64,000 nt of DNA, taken from contig JASJGS010000044.1 in NCBI GenBank assembly GCA_033791445.1, forward strand, positions 1 through 64,000. Direction: 5' to 3'. The notes beneath the pieces were generated by a model. That model saw nothing but the letters and a program-made list of their open reading frames with translations, ran no database searches and was not told the origin of the DNA. The stretch comes from JANTGF01 sp033791445 (GTDB taxonomy: Bacteria > Bacteroidota > Bacteroidia > Bacteroidales > VadinHA17). Made by a program: the position numbers and the translations under genes. This document shows, piece after piece, positions 19,653-27,775 of this stretch; positions within the stretch are counted from its first letter, which is position 1; every line of letters starts with the position of its first letter.

Positions 19653-20120
19653 ATGGGAGTAGAGATAGAGAGGAAGTTTCTCATTATAGGCGATTATAAA
19701 CACCTGGCAAAAGAAGTCGACGAGATTTCTCAGGGATACTTATCGTTGTCTAATGAGCAGGCTGTTCGAATTAGGGTTTCAGGGGAAAAGGGATACATTA
19801 CTATCAAAGGAATGGGTAATAAGACTGGAGTAAGCAGAGAGGAGTGGGAGTATGAAATTCCTGTTTCCGATGCCCTGGAATTATTGAGAATGTGTAAAAA
19901 TGGTATTATCCGAAAAAATAGATATTTGATAGATTTTGAAGGAAAGACCTTTGAGGTAGATGAGTTCTCTGGCGACAATGAAGGCCTTGTGGTAGCTGAG
20001 CTTGAATTGAATTCTGAAAATGAGCCCTTTGAAAAACCTTCCTGGCTTGGTCGTGAAATAACCGGAGAAGATAAGTACTATAACCTTATGCTGGTAAAAC
20101 ATCCATTTAAGGATTGGTAG
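19653..20120 (+). CDS. CYTH domain (triphosphate tunnel) protein
   Basis: A 155-residue member of the CYTH/TTM superfamily. The signature EIERKFLI is at residues 4-11, right after the initiator. The alternating charged strands that line the tunnel follow: AVRIRVSGEKGYITIKG, REEWEYEIP, IIRKNRYLIDFEGKTFEVDEFSG and GLVVAELELNSE. The family includes inorganic triphosphatases, thiamine triphosphatases and class IV adenylyl cyclases. Bacterial short CYTH proteins of this type are most often triphosphatases. No accessory CHAD domain. It is rightward, and separated from lysC by a repetitive tract. Confidence 0.88.
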   Translation: MGVEIERKFLIIGDYKHLAKEVDEISQGYLSLSNEQAVRIRVSGEKGYITIKGMGNKTGVSREEWEYEIPVSDALELLRMCKNGIIRKNRYLIDFEGKTFEVDEFSGDNEGLVVAELELNSENEPFEKPSWLGREITGEDKYYNLMLVKHPFKDW

Positions 20121-20139
20121 GAGATTTTATTGGTCCTAA

Positions 20140-20345
20140 AGTCTAAGAGTCTCAAGGTTCCATAGTTGCAATTTCCCAAAATTCCCATATTCTAAATTTC
20201 CAAAGTTCCAATGTTCCATTTTTTCGGAGTTCCGATGGTTCAATGTTGAATAGTTTCACTTTTCAAGGCTCTAAAGCTCCATAGTTCTGATGTTTCAGTG
20301 TTTCAGTGTTTCAGTGTTTCAGTGTTTCAAAGTCCTAAAGTTACA
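20140..20345. repeat. Degenerate GTTCCA/GTTTCA repeat tract
   Basis: About 200 nt built from many imperfect copies of a short unit resembling AAGTTCCAATGTTCCA, for example AAGTTCCAATGTTCCA near 20205 and GTTTCAGT near 20292. It ends in a perfect tandem stretch listed separately. The compositional bias is unlike the neighbouring genes and no coding frame is credible. It fills most of the 384-nt gap between the CYTH gene and lysC. Confidence 0.7.
20292..20329. repeat. Perfect 8-bp tandem repeat (GTTTCAGT x4 plus 6 nt)
   Basis: Four uninterrupted copies of GTTTCAGT followed by GTTTCA. This is a simple-sequence array prone to slipped-strand length change. It lies about 175 nt before the lysC start. 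Confidence 0.9.
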
Positions 20346-20412
20346 CCAATCCACCATTCCTATGTTCCATTATTTAGGTTCTTTTTTTTCATGGTTTTAG
20401 CTTGTTTAAAAT

Positions 20413-20427
20413 TTAACAATATGTTAA
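20413..20427. promoter_or_regulatory. Palindrome TTAACA-N3-TGTTAA (copy 2), before lysC
   Basis: Perfect 6-bp arms with spacer ATA, 77 nt before the lysC ATG. It has the same arms and spacing as the palindrome at 19579-19593. It could be an operator for the lysC-lysA operon. Confidence 0.45.
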
Positions 20428-20504
20428 GAATATGTTTTAGTTTTTGTATTTTTTTTGGTACTTTATTTCAAGAGCTACATTTGCTGCCAAGAAATTTATA
20501 AAAA

Positions 20505-21836
20505 ATGAAAGTACAGAAGTTTGGTGGTACATCACTTGGAACTCCGGAAAGTATGCTGCATATCTCCAATATTATTAATGACGGAGAACAAAAGATTGTG
20601 GTACTTTCTGCCATTGCCGGAACAACCAATAAACTCATTTATATTATTGATCTTGTAAAGAAGTACCAAATTAAAGAAGCGCTGGTGAAGATACTAGAAC
20701 TTAAATATGAATATGAAAAATATATTTCGGTATTATTTACTAGCAAAGATCACCTTTCACAGTTAGAAGCCCTTATTGCAAAAAGTTTCGAAAAGTTATA
20801 TGCTCTGAATGCCGAGGACTTAACAGATGAGTATGAAAGAGAAATCCTCGCGCAGGGGGAATTGCTCTCATCTGAGATTTTTCATTTTTTATTAGAAACG
20901 CTGGGGCAGAATTCCAGGTTAATTTATGCATTAAATTTTATGCGTACAGATAAGGATTGTGAACCGGATATGTATTATATTAAAAGTAATATTAAGAAAT
21001 GTATGCATAGTGCTCCGGAGGCGGAGGTATATATAACACAGGGCTATATCTGCAGAAATTATTTTGGTGAGATAGATAATCTTGGAAGAGATGGGAGTGA
21101 CTATTCAGCAAGTTTAATAGGTTCTGTTTTAGATGTTAATGAGATCCAAATCTGGACCGATGTTGATGGAGTGCATAATAATGATCCCAGAATGGTGTCT
21201 TCAACAATGCCTATTAAAGAACTATCCTACAGGGAGGCAGCTGAATTGTCTTATTTTGGTGCTGCTATCTTACATCCGAAATGTGTATTTCCTGCACAGG
21301 TAAAAAACATACCGCTCAAACTTAAAAACACCTTTAAATCCGATGCACCTGGAACATTAATATCCTCTACCTCAAGAAGAGATAAAGTTAAATCAGTGGC
21401 TGCAAAGGATGGGATTATAGCCATTCGGATACGGTCAGCCAGAATGCTCATGGCCTATGGTTTCCTGAGAAAAGTTTTCCAGGTTTTTGAGGACCATGAA
21501 ACCCCCATTGATATGATCTCAACTTCAGAGATTAGTGTTTCCTTAACCATCGATAACCCGAAGAACCTTGACACCATCCTGGCAGATTTAATAAAGTTCG
21601 GGGAGGTTGAATACGATCTTGACCAGACTATTGTTTGTGTGGTGGGCGATTTTATGGCGGAGGAAACAGGGATGGCAAGAACTGTACTGGATGCATTTAA
21701 AGACATACCAGTCCGGATGATTTCATATGGCGGAAGTATGAATAATATATCATTATTGGTGAAATCAGCCGATAAAAAGAGATCACTTGAATCTCTGCAT
21801 CAGAAATTTTTCAACAAACATTTCAGCTATGCTTAA
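20505..21836 (+). CDS. lysC: Aspartate kinase (monofunctional)
   Basis: Catalyses ATP-dependent phosphorylation of L-aspartate, the first step to lysine, methionine and threonine. The amino-acid kinase domain opens with the KFGGTS motif (residues 5-10) and includes ITQGYICRN and LGRDGSDYSASLIG, the substrate and nucleotide-binding motifs. From about residue 290, two C-terminal ACT modules (IIAIRIRSARMLM...; IVCVVGDFMAEETGMARTVLDAF) provide the allosteric part. The length of 443 is normal for a monofunctional enzyme. The last 8 nt overlap the lysA start, indicating translational coupling of the two lysine genes. Confidence 0.96.
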   Translation: MKVQKFGGTSLGTPESMLHISNIINDGEQKIVVLSAIAGTTNKLIYIIDLVKKYQIKEALVKILELKYEYEKYISVLFTSKDHLSQLEALIAKSFEKLYALNAEDLTDEYEREILAQGELLSSEIFHFLLETLGQNSRLIYALNFMRTDKDCEPDMYYIKSNIKKCMHSAPEAEVYITQGYICRNYFGEIDNLGRDGSDYSASLIGSVLDVNEIQIWTDVDGVHNNDPRMVSSTMPIKELSYREAAELSYFGAAILHPKCVFPAQVKNIPLKLKNTFKSDAPGTLISSTSRRDKVKSVAAKDGIIAIRIRSARMLMAYGFLRKVFQVFEDHETPIDMISTSEISVSLTIDNPKNLDTILADLIKFGEVEYDLDQTIVCVVGDFMAEETGMARTVLDAFKDIPVRMISYGGSMNNISLLVKSADKKRSLESLHQKFFNKHFSYA

Positions 21837-23058
21837 AAAAATAGATATCAATGCATTTGAAGGAAAGGAAACGCCTTTTTATTATTATGATTTAGACTTG
21901 CTACAAACTACTGTTGATCGGTTAAAGAAGGAATCTGAGAAGTACGATTATACAGTTCATTATGCACTGAAAGCCAATACAGATGATAGGGTCCTTCAGA
22001 TAATTAGTGAAGCTGGTTTTGGTGCAGATTGTGTAAGTGGGAATGAGGTGAAGAAAGCACTGGAACATAATTTTTCGCCTGAAGATATATATTATGCAGG
22101 GGTGGGCAAAACCGATACCGAGATTCGAGCTGCCTTGATTGGAAATATAGGATGTTTTAACTGTGAATCCAAACAGGAGATTGGTGTAATTAGCCAGATT
22201 GCATCGAAGATGGGTGTAATCGCAAAAATTGCCTTGAGAATTAACCCTCATATAAATAGTAAATCCCATGCTTACATAACCACAGGAATAGAGGAAAATA
22301 AGTTTGGCATTCAATTGTGGGAGTTGGATGAAGTTTTATCTGCAGTCAGTACTCTTGAGAACGTGGAACTCATTGGCCTTCATTTTCATATTGGTTCACA
22401 AATAGCGGACCTGTCAGTCTTTAAAGAGCTTTGCCTAAAGGTAAATGAGGTAAATGAATATATTGGAGGCAAAGGTTTTAATCTTTCAATATTAAACCTG
22501 GGTGGTGGTTTGGGTATCGATTATGTAAATCCTGAATTAAATTCGATTCCTGATTTCGGGAAGTTTTTTGAAACTATCCATCAGACTTTAAAAGTGAAGC
22601 CCTTGCAGCATGTTCATTTCGAATTAGGCCGTTCGGTAGTTGCACATATGGGGACTTTAATTGCTAAGGTTTTGTTTATTAAAAATGGAAGAAGCAAGAG
22701 TTTTGCTGTAGTTGATGCAGGTATGACAGAACTTATCCGACCTGCTTTGTATAACTCCGTTCACAAAATTGACAATTTGACGCAAAATGAGATAGGTGTG
22801 GCTGGAACCAAGGATGATAATTTATACGATATTGTTGGGCCAGTTTGCGAAACCACTGATTTTCTTGGAAGAGATATTTCATTGCCTTCTACATTTCGTG
22901 GGGACTTGTTGGCTGTATGGAGTGTAGGTGCCTATGGTCAGTCCATGGCCTCAAATTATAATCTTCGAGAGAGGGCAGGGGTAGTATATTCTGATGAACT
23001 TTTGATAGATACGGGGCAGGAGGAGGTATCTAAGCAAAGGATCCAGGCAAATACTTAA
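21829..23058 (+). CDS. lysA: Diaminopimelate decarboxylase
   Basis: PLP enzyme of the alanine-racemase fold that decarboxylates meso-diaminopimelate to lysine. I chose the ATG at 21829 (409 residues, MLKKIDINAF) rather than the in-frame ATG at 21787, because the shorter form matches the family N-terminus and overlaps the lysC stop by only 8 nt. The PLP lysine is Lys48 in HYALKAN. HFHIGSQ, LNLGGGLGIDY and ELGRSVV build the PLP-phosphate and substrate sites. The GPVCETTDFLGRD motif is the C-terminal substrate loop. It forms a two-gene lysine operon with lysC. Confidence 0.95.
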   Translation: MLKKIDINAFEGKETPFYYYDLDLLQTTVDRLKKESEKYDYTVHYALKANTDDRVLQIISEAGFGADCVSGNEVKKALEHNFSPEDIYYAGVGKTDTEIRAALIGNIGCFNCESKQEIGVISQIASKMGVIAKIALRINPHINSKSHAYITTGIEENKFGIQLWELDEVLSAVSTLENVELIGLHFHIGSQIADLSVFKELCLKVNEVNEYIGGKGFNLSILNLGGGLGIDYVNPELNSIPDFGKFFETIHQTLKVKPLQHVHFELGRSVVAHMGTLIAKVLFIKNGRSKSFAVVDAGMTELIRPALYNSVHKIDNLTQNEIGVAGTKDDNLYDIVGPVCETTDFLGRDISLPSTFRGDLLAVWSVGAYGQSMASNYNLRERAGVVYSDELLIDTGQEEVSKQRIQANT

Positions 23059-23185
23059 TTGGATTTCTTAAAAATTATTGAGATCAATAATAAACGTAAA
23101 CAGGAAAGAATTCCAGGAGGATATCTTCTCTGTTTACTACTCATAACCCCATTTATACAAAAATGGCGGTCCCCAATATTTTTAA

Positions 23186-23683
23186 TTAACTAATGTTGCA
23201 GGCAAATACCTTTTCCATATCTATTAAAAGCATCGGATAATAAGCTGCAATTAAACCAAGGCACCCTTTCAGGCTTTTTTCATTCTTGTCTCTTGTTATA
23301 ACCTTTTGATAAAAATAGGACGACTTATCAAGTATGTTTGCATCTGTCACAAAACCCTGGTTGTTTAGTCCTTTATTGTGTGTCAGAACACCAAAATATT
23401 CCTTATAACATATATATTGAACAGATAGTTTATCAGTGAACACAATATACCTGCAGCAATCCTCTTCGGTTCGAACAGCCACAGAGACTGTCTTTGCAGA
23501 ATTTTCATATGAGATGGTGTAGGTGTCCAACTTATATCCATCAAGAACTACCAGCTCAGATGACTTTTCAATGATAAAACCACCCAAGGCACAATTCGTA
23601 GTCCCTTTTAGAACAACTGTTTTTGCAGGGAAGGAAAAGGAGATCATTAGGATCAAAATAAAATAACTAATTAAATGTTTCAT
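23186..23683 (-). CDS. Secreted protein of unknown function
   Basis: A 165-residue protein that I do not recognise. I start it at 23683 (MKHLIS), which gives a standard signal peptide ending near FPA-KT; a longer in-frame start at 23716 adds an unlikely N-terminal tail. The mature part has four to six cysteines, including a CC pair (EEDCCRYIVF), and alternating strands that suggest a small beta-rich fold. It stands alone between lysA and an SDR gene, both more than 120 nt away. A 12-bp direct repeat with 21-bp period lies upstream. Confidence 0.6.
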   Translation of the reverse strand: MKHLISYFILILMISFSFPAKTVVLKGTTNCALGGFIIEKSSELVVLDGYKLDTYTISYENSAKTVSVAVRTEEDCCRYIVFTDKLSVQYICYKEYFGVLTHNKGLNNQGFVTDANILDKSSYFYQKVITRDKNEKSLKGCLGLIAAYYPMLLIDMEKVFACNIS

Positions 23684-23804
23684 GGCTGCTAATTTTAATA
23701 AATAAATAGAAATCAAATAAATATATCTCTTGGTTCTGCTATCTTGTAGCTTAAGCTTCTATTTAATACTAAAATGAACGATGTTTATTAATAATACAAC
23801 AACC

Positions 23805-23837
23805 TATGTTGCATTTAATGGAGCATATGTTACATTT
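23805..23837. repeat. Direct repeat TATGTTRCATTT, 21-bp period
   Basis: Two copies (23805-23816 and 23826-23837) differing at one position, with starts 21 bp apart, about 120 nt upstream of the unknown secreted protein. The two-helical-turn spacing is typical of tandem binding by a regulator. The protein that would bind is unknown. Confidence 0.35.
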
Positions 23838-23917
23838 TGGAAGGAATGATAAAGATTTGACCCTGATTGGTAAATTGTTAGGCCAATTTTAAAGTTTAGA
23901 AATTGGATGTCAAAATA

Positions 23918-24721
23918 TTATTGCTTTTCTATTTGAGGAATAATAGAACGATTAGTAATAAGATTTTTAAGAGCTTTTAGCATCATTTTCCATGTAGGAC
24001 TAAAGTTAATACTAGTGCCCTGTTTTCTTGATTTTAGCATTTTACTTGCTAACCATGGTGTAACTACTTCGACTTTTTCAGCCATCAGGTTAAAGACTTT
24101 TATAGTAGTCTTATATTCCGGATTATCCTTATGAATTGGTTGCAACAATAGGTCCGTTACCACCATTCCCGGGGCAATAGTTCCTACTAAAACTGGTGAC
24201 TTCTCGATTTCCTTTACGAAAGAACCAGTAAAATAAGTGACAGCTGATTTTGTAGTACCATAGACTGAAAGTTTTTTTCGCTTCATGCCATTGCTGCCGA
24301 AACCCTCCATATTAAAAATTTTCCCATAGCCTTGCGCGGCCATTCCGTTGTATGCAACCTGGCAGCCATAAATAAGGCCCGTTATATTGGTATTTACGAT
24401 ACTCCTTACTTTATCCTTTTCAAGTTCCCAAATATATTTATAGTCTTGTCCCTGCCCAGCATTATTGACCCAGATATCTACTTTGCTGTATTTCTCTATA
24501 GCCAGATTCCATAGCTTTTGGATATCATCATTCTGGGTAACATCACACACAATCCCCTGGATACGCTTTTTTTCATAGGATTTTTCTAGGTCTATTATAG
24601 CCTGGTTCAAAACTTCTTCTGATCGACCAGAGATGCTTACCGAGCAACCTAAGTCAAGAAAGGATTTGGCCAATCCTAAACCGATTCCTCGAGAACTACC
24701 AGTTATAATAATATGTTTCAT
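23918..24721 (-). CDS. Short-chain dehydrogenase/reductase
   Basis: A 267-residue classical SDR. The nucleotide-binding GSSRGIGLG is at about 8-16, NNAG at about 90 and the catalytic YGTTK is the Tyr-x3-Lys pair. The substrate is unknown. Its ATG overlaps the stop of the hydrogenase maturation protease by 4 nt (24718-24721), so it is translationally coupled to it. This is unusual company for an SDR, and no known role in hydrogenase maturation is established for this family. Confidence 0.88.
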   Translation of the reverse strand: MKHIIITGSSRGIGLGLAKSFLDLGCSVSISGRSEEVLNQAIIDLEKSYEKKRIQGIVCDVTQNDDIQKLWNLAIEKYSKVDIWVNNAGQGQDYKYIWELEKDKVRSIVNTNITGLIYGCQVAYNGMAAQGYGKIFNMEGFGSNGMKRKKLSVYGTTKSAVTYFTGSFVKEIEKSPVLVGTIAPGMVVTDLLLQPIHKDNPEYKTTIKVFNLMAEKVEVVTPWLASKMLKSRKQGTSINFSPTWKMMLKALKNLITNRSIIPQIEKQ

Positions 24722-25188
24722 AAGGAAAGAATTTGTTTTACCTGGGATATTATTTGGGGAATTGAATTCTGGATTTTGCTGGACAGTTCCATGCCAATAT
24801 CCTGGTCGGGACTAATGGTAATGGTGATAAGGTAAATTTTTGGTAAAGAATCCAGCAGGATCGCGGAGTCTATTAAATCTTTCAGGCCTATGTCGTGCGA
24901 AGAAAGAGCTTTTGGGAAATCCTTTGAGAATTTAGGTTCAATAAGATTAACGTTGCCAATTGGGCTTTTATCCAGGCTGGCATCAATCATGATGATTGTG
25001 TTATATTCTTGCAACAGTGATAAAATGTGAAAGCCCCCGGTCCCTCCATCCAGAAGGTGAATGTATTCAGGCCATTCCATTCTTTCCATTTCCTGAATGG
25101 CATGAACTCCAATACCTTCATCCTGCAATAGGATATTGCCGATACCTAGTACTAATATATTTTCTTTTGGAGTTTTGTTTTTTGACAT
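24718..25188 (-). CDS. hyaD: Hydrogenase maturation endopeptidase (HyaD/HybD family)
   Basis: Nickel-dependent protease that removes the C-terminal tail of the [NiFe]-hydrogenase large subunit after nickel insertion. 156 residues. The N-terminal LVLGIGNILLQDEGIGVHAI carries the conserved Glu and the turn typical of the family; LLDGGTGG has the second ligand Asp and ALSSHDIGLKDLI the ligand His. It lies downstream of the cytochrome subunit, separated from it by a strong terminator-like hairpin, and overlaps the SDR by 4 nt. Confidence 0.92.
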   Translation of the reverse strand: MSKNKTPKENILVLGIGNILLQDEGIGVHAIQEMERMEWPEYIHLLDGGTGGFHILSLLQEYNTIIMIDASLDKSPIGNVNLIEPKFSKDFPKALSSHDIGLKDLIDSAILLDSLPKIYLITITISPDQDIGMELSSKIQNSIPQIISQVKQILSL

Positions 25189-25255
25189 GCCTGAGCTTTC
25201 TATTTGAAATGGTTGTCGAATATATTAATTCGTTTCTTTAAATACAATGAAAAAC

Positions 25256-25283
25256 AAAGAATCCCGGGAAACCGGGATTCTTT
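25256..25283 (-). terminator. Intrinsic terminator after the hydrogenase cytochrome gene
   Basis: Perfect 12-bp stem (AAAGAATCCCGG with its complement) closing a 4-nt loop, followed on the minus strand by GTTTTTCATT. It lies 41 nt after the stop of the cytochrome b gene and 68 nt before hyaD. It would end or attenuate transcription of the structural operon before the protease and SDR genes. Confidence 0.8.
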
Positions 25284-25323
25284 ACTAATCAAGCAATTGT
25301 AACTTAAACTAAAGTTTTCCAGT

Positions 25324-26037
25324 TTAAGAATCCTTTTCATTTTCATCGTCCTCCGGAACTTCAATAAATTTCCAGCCCCCAATCATAGAGGATGTTACAC
25401 CGTTCCTCTCTATATAATCATGATAAAAAACGAGGTAAATATGTACCATGGAGAAGATAATAAATATCCACATTAATAGGTGATGAATATGCCTAGCTAT
25501 CATATCACCTCCTACCAGTGGTACAAACCAGGAAAATAACTTTGGGAACCAAGAAGGACTCATAGCAGCGTACAAACCAAATCCTGTAAGGCATTGGAAA
25601 ACGAATGCTATAAAGATGATGAAATAACTTGTGCTGGCAAGCGCATTATGACCTACTGTTTCATAGGGTCCAAGTTTGAATTGAAAAATATCTACTTTCA
25701 TTACTTCCCAGATTCCTTTCCAGTGTTTTTTCCTAAAAGGAATATAATTATCCCATTTGGCATATTCATTTCCGACAAATCCCCAGTAGAGTCTGAAAAT
25801 GAAATTAAAGAAGAAAACATAACCGGCTATAAAATGTATCGTCCGGTTAATCCCAAACCAGTAACTGAATGATGCCTCTGCTCCGTTCTGGATAGCCAGT
25901 GGAGCACCAATCAGGTATCCAGTCAAGCATAAAACCAGAATGGCCAAAGCATTTACCCAGTGAAATATTCTCACCGGCTGCTGCCAGACATATACGAGTT
26001 TGAGTTTCGGATCTAATTTGAGAATATTCTGTTCCAT
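25324..26037 (-). CDS. hyaC: [NiFe]-hydrogenase b-type cytochrome subunit
   Basis: Membrane subunit that anchors the hydrogenase and passes electrons from the small subunit to quinone. 237 residues with four transmembrane helices. The first contains the haem-ligand region QPVRIFHWVNALAI, further His residues are in HFIAGYVFFFNFIFRLYWGF and in the last helices RHIHHLLMWIFIIFSMVHIYLVFYHDYIERNG. It starts 3 nt after the hyaB stop, in the standard small-large-cytochrome order. The C-terminus is rich in acidic residues. Confidence 0.94.
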   Translation of the reverse strand: MEQNILKLDPKLKLVYVWQQPVRIFHWVNALAILVLCLTGYLIGAPLAIQNGAEASFSYWFGINRTIHFIAGYVFFFNFIFRLYWGFVGNEYAKWDNYIPFRKKHWKGIWEVMKVDIFQFKLGPYETVGHNALASTSYFIIFIAFVFQCLTGFGLYAAMSPSWFPKLFSWFVPLVGGDMIARHIHHLLMWIFIIFSMVHIYLVFYHDYIERNGVTSSMIGGWKFIEVPEDDENEKDS

Positions 26038-26040
26038 AAC

Positions 26041-27762
26041 TCAAAATGTTTGAATTTGATGAACATAAGTTCCTTTCTCGTCATACACATGCACAGCGCA
26101 GGCTATGCAGGGATCGAATGAATGGATGGTCCTTAAAATCTCAAGTGGATTCTCTGGATCAGCAATAGGCGTTCCAATTAAAGATGCTTCATAGGCAGAC
26201 ATCTGACCATTTGGATCTCGTGGTGATGCATTCCATGTACTTGGAACAACCAGCTGGTAATTGTCTATTTTCTCATTCTTTATCTTTATCCAGTGAGCCA
26301 GAGCTCCTCTTGGAGCTTCTGATAAACCAACTCCCTTGGCCTCCAATGGCCAGCTTTTAGGATTCCATTTTTCAGAATTAAACGTAGATGTGATACCATT
26401 CTTAATATTATCCAGTAGCTGATTATAAAATTCCATTGACCATTTTGCTACCAGTTTAGTTTCGAGACCACGGGCTGCTGTTCTCCCTAGAGTTGAGAAA
26501 AGTGCATCAACCGGAGCATCTAGCGCTTCCAGTCCATAGTGTACCACTTCTTTTATTTCCTCATTACCGGCTGCATAGCCAACCAACAAGCGAGATAAGG
26601 GCCCAACTTCCATAGCGTGTCCTTTCCAACGAGGCGTTTTTAACCAACTATATTTTTCATCCACATTAAGGAAATCATAGGGAGGCTTGGGGCCGGTGTA
26701 ATTTAACTCTGTTTCTCCATCCCAAGGATGAAGACCCTTGTCATCGCCACCGGAGTAATTATACCAGGAATTTTTTATGAATTCCTGAACCTGATCTCCA
26801 TCTGTACCGTCCACTTCATGCAATTCATTTAAATTACGACCCAAAACTGCCCCTCTGGGAAATTTGAAACTCGCCACATCGCCATATCCGTTTGTGGGTA
26901 AGTCGCCATAGGATAAGTAGTTTGGTAAGCCTCCTCCAATAGCAGCCCAATCGGATTTGTAAAATCCAGCAATTGCTACTAGATCAGGAATATATACTTG
27001 CTCTACAAAGGTTTTGGCATCTTCGAAGAGTTTGCCAACCAGGGCAAGTCTTTCAGCATTCAGTGCATTGTTTTCATCAATGTTTATTGAGCAGGGAACT
27101 CCACCAACCAGGTAATTGGGATGTGGGTTTTTCCCACCAAATACGGTGTGTACTTTAACTATTTCTTTCTGCCATTCCAGGGCTTCAAGATAGTGGGCCA
27201 CTCCAATTAAATTGACTTCTGGGGGCAATTTGTAGGCCTTGTGCCCCCAATAACCATTGGCAAAAATCCCAAGCTGGCCGCTTTCCACAAAAGATTTTAT
27301 TCTTTTCTGGATATCAGAAAAATAGCCAAACGAACTTTTTGGCCAATTTGAAATGCTTTGTGCAATTTCTGAAGTAGCTTTTGGGTCGGCTTTCAGGCAG
27401 GAAACTACATCTACCCAATCGAGCGCATGTAGATGATAGAAATGTACTACATGATCCTGCATATACTGTGCACAGAACATCAGGTTTCTAATCAACTCTG
27501 CATTTTGGGGAATAACAATACCCAAAGCATCTTCAACGGAACGAACGGAAGCCAGGGCATGCACTGTGGTACATACACCACAAACTCTTTCTACAAATGC
27601 CCAGGCATCTCTGGGATCACGGTTTTTGAGGATGAGTTCCAGTCCCCGAACCATGGTCCCGGAGCTGTATGCATCAACAATTTTACCATCTTTTATTTCA
27701 GCCTCCACTCTAAGGTGGCCTTCAATTCGTGTTACAGGATCAACAACTATTCTGTTTGCCAT
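26041..27762 (-). CDS. hyaB: [NiFe]-hydrogenase large subunit
   Basis: Catalytic subunit holding the Ni-Fe(CN)2CO centre. I start it at 27762 (MANRIVVDPVTRIEGHLR, 573 residues), because a perfect AAGGAGG lies 5 nt upstream and the family begins there; a longer frame to 27801 is not needed. The N-terminal cysteine pair is in ERVCGVCTTVHA and the C-terminal pair in FDPCIACAVH. The 15 residues after that His (VYDEKGTYVHQIQTF) are the tail expected to be removed by HyaD. It is one cistron of the HyaA-HyaB-HyaC operon, 13 nt after hyaA. Confidence 0.96.
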   Translation of the reverse strand: MANRIVVDPVTRIEGHLRVEAEIKDGKIVDAYSSGTMVRGLELILKNRDPRDAWAFVERVCGVCTTVHALASVRSVEDALGIVIPQNAELIRNLMFCAQYMQDHVVHFYHLHALDWVDVVSCLKADPKATSEIAQSISNWPKSSFGYFSDIQKRIKSFVESGQLGIFANGYWGHKAYKLPPEVNLIGVAHYLEALEWQKEIVKVHTVFGGKNPHPNYLVGGVPCSINIDENNALNAERLALVGKLFEDAKTFVEQVYIPDLVAIAGFYKSDWAAIGGGLPNYLSYGDLPTNGYGDVASFKFPRGAVLGRNLNELHEVDGTDGDQVQEFIKNSWYNYSGGDDKGLHPWDGETELNYTGPKPPYDFLNVDEKYSWLKTPRWKGHAMEVGPLSRLLVGYAAGNEEIKEVVHYGLEALDAPVDALFSTLGRTAARGLETKLVAKWSMEFYNQLLDNIKNGITSTFNSEKWNPKSWPLEAKGVGLSEAPRGALAHWIKIKNEKIDNYQLVVPSTWNASPRDPNGQMSAYEASLIGTPIADPENPLEILRTIHSFDPCIACAVHVYDEKGTYVHQIQTF

Positions 27763-27767
27763 TTTGA

Positions 27768-27774
27768 CCTCCTT
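27768..27774 (-). promoter_or_regulatory. Strong Shine-Dalgarno AAGGAGG before hyaB
   Basis: Exact AAGGAGG with a 5-nt spacer to the ATG at 27762. It fixes the hyaB start. Such sites are rare in this window, where most starts follow AT-rich leaders. Confidence 0.85.
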
Positions 27775-27775
27775 T

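Noticed and set aside
20298..20501. 67-codon ORF in the repeat tract before lysC
   Set aside because: It begins inside the GTTTCAGT repeat and has no coding character or homology; it is a by-product of low complexity.
21787..21828. Upstream ATG of lysA
   Set aside because: It would place the first 14 codons inside lysC and lengthen the protein beyond the family N-terminus.
23096..23137. GTAAACAG...CTGTTTAC inverted repeat after lysA as terminator
   Set aside because: The loop is 26 nt and no U-tract follows, so it is not a convincing intrinsic terminator.
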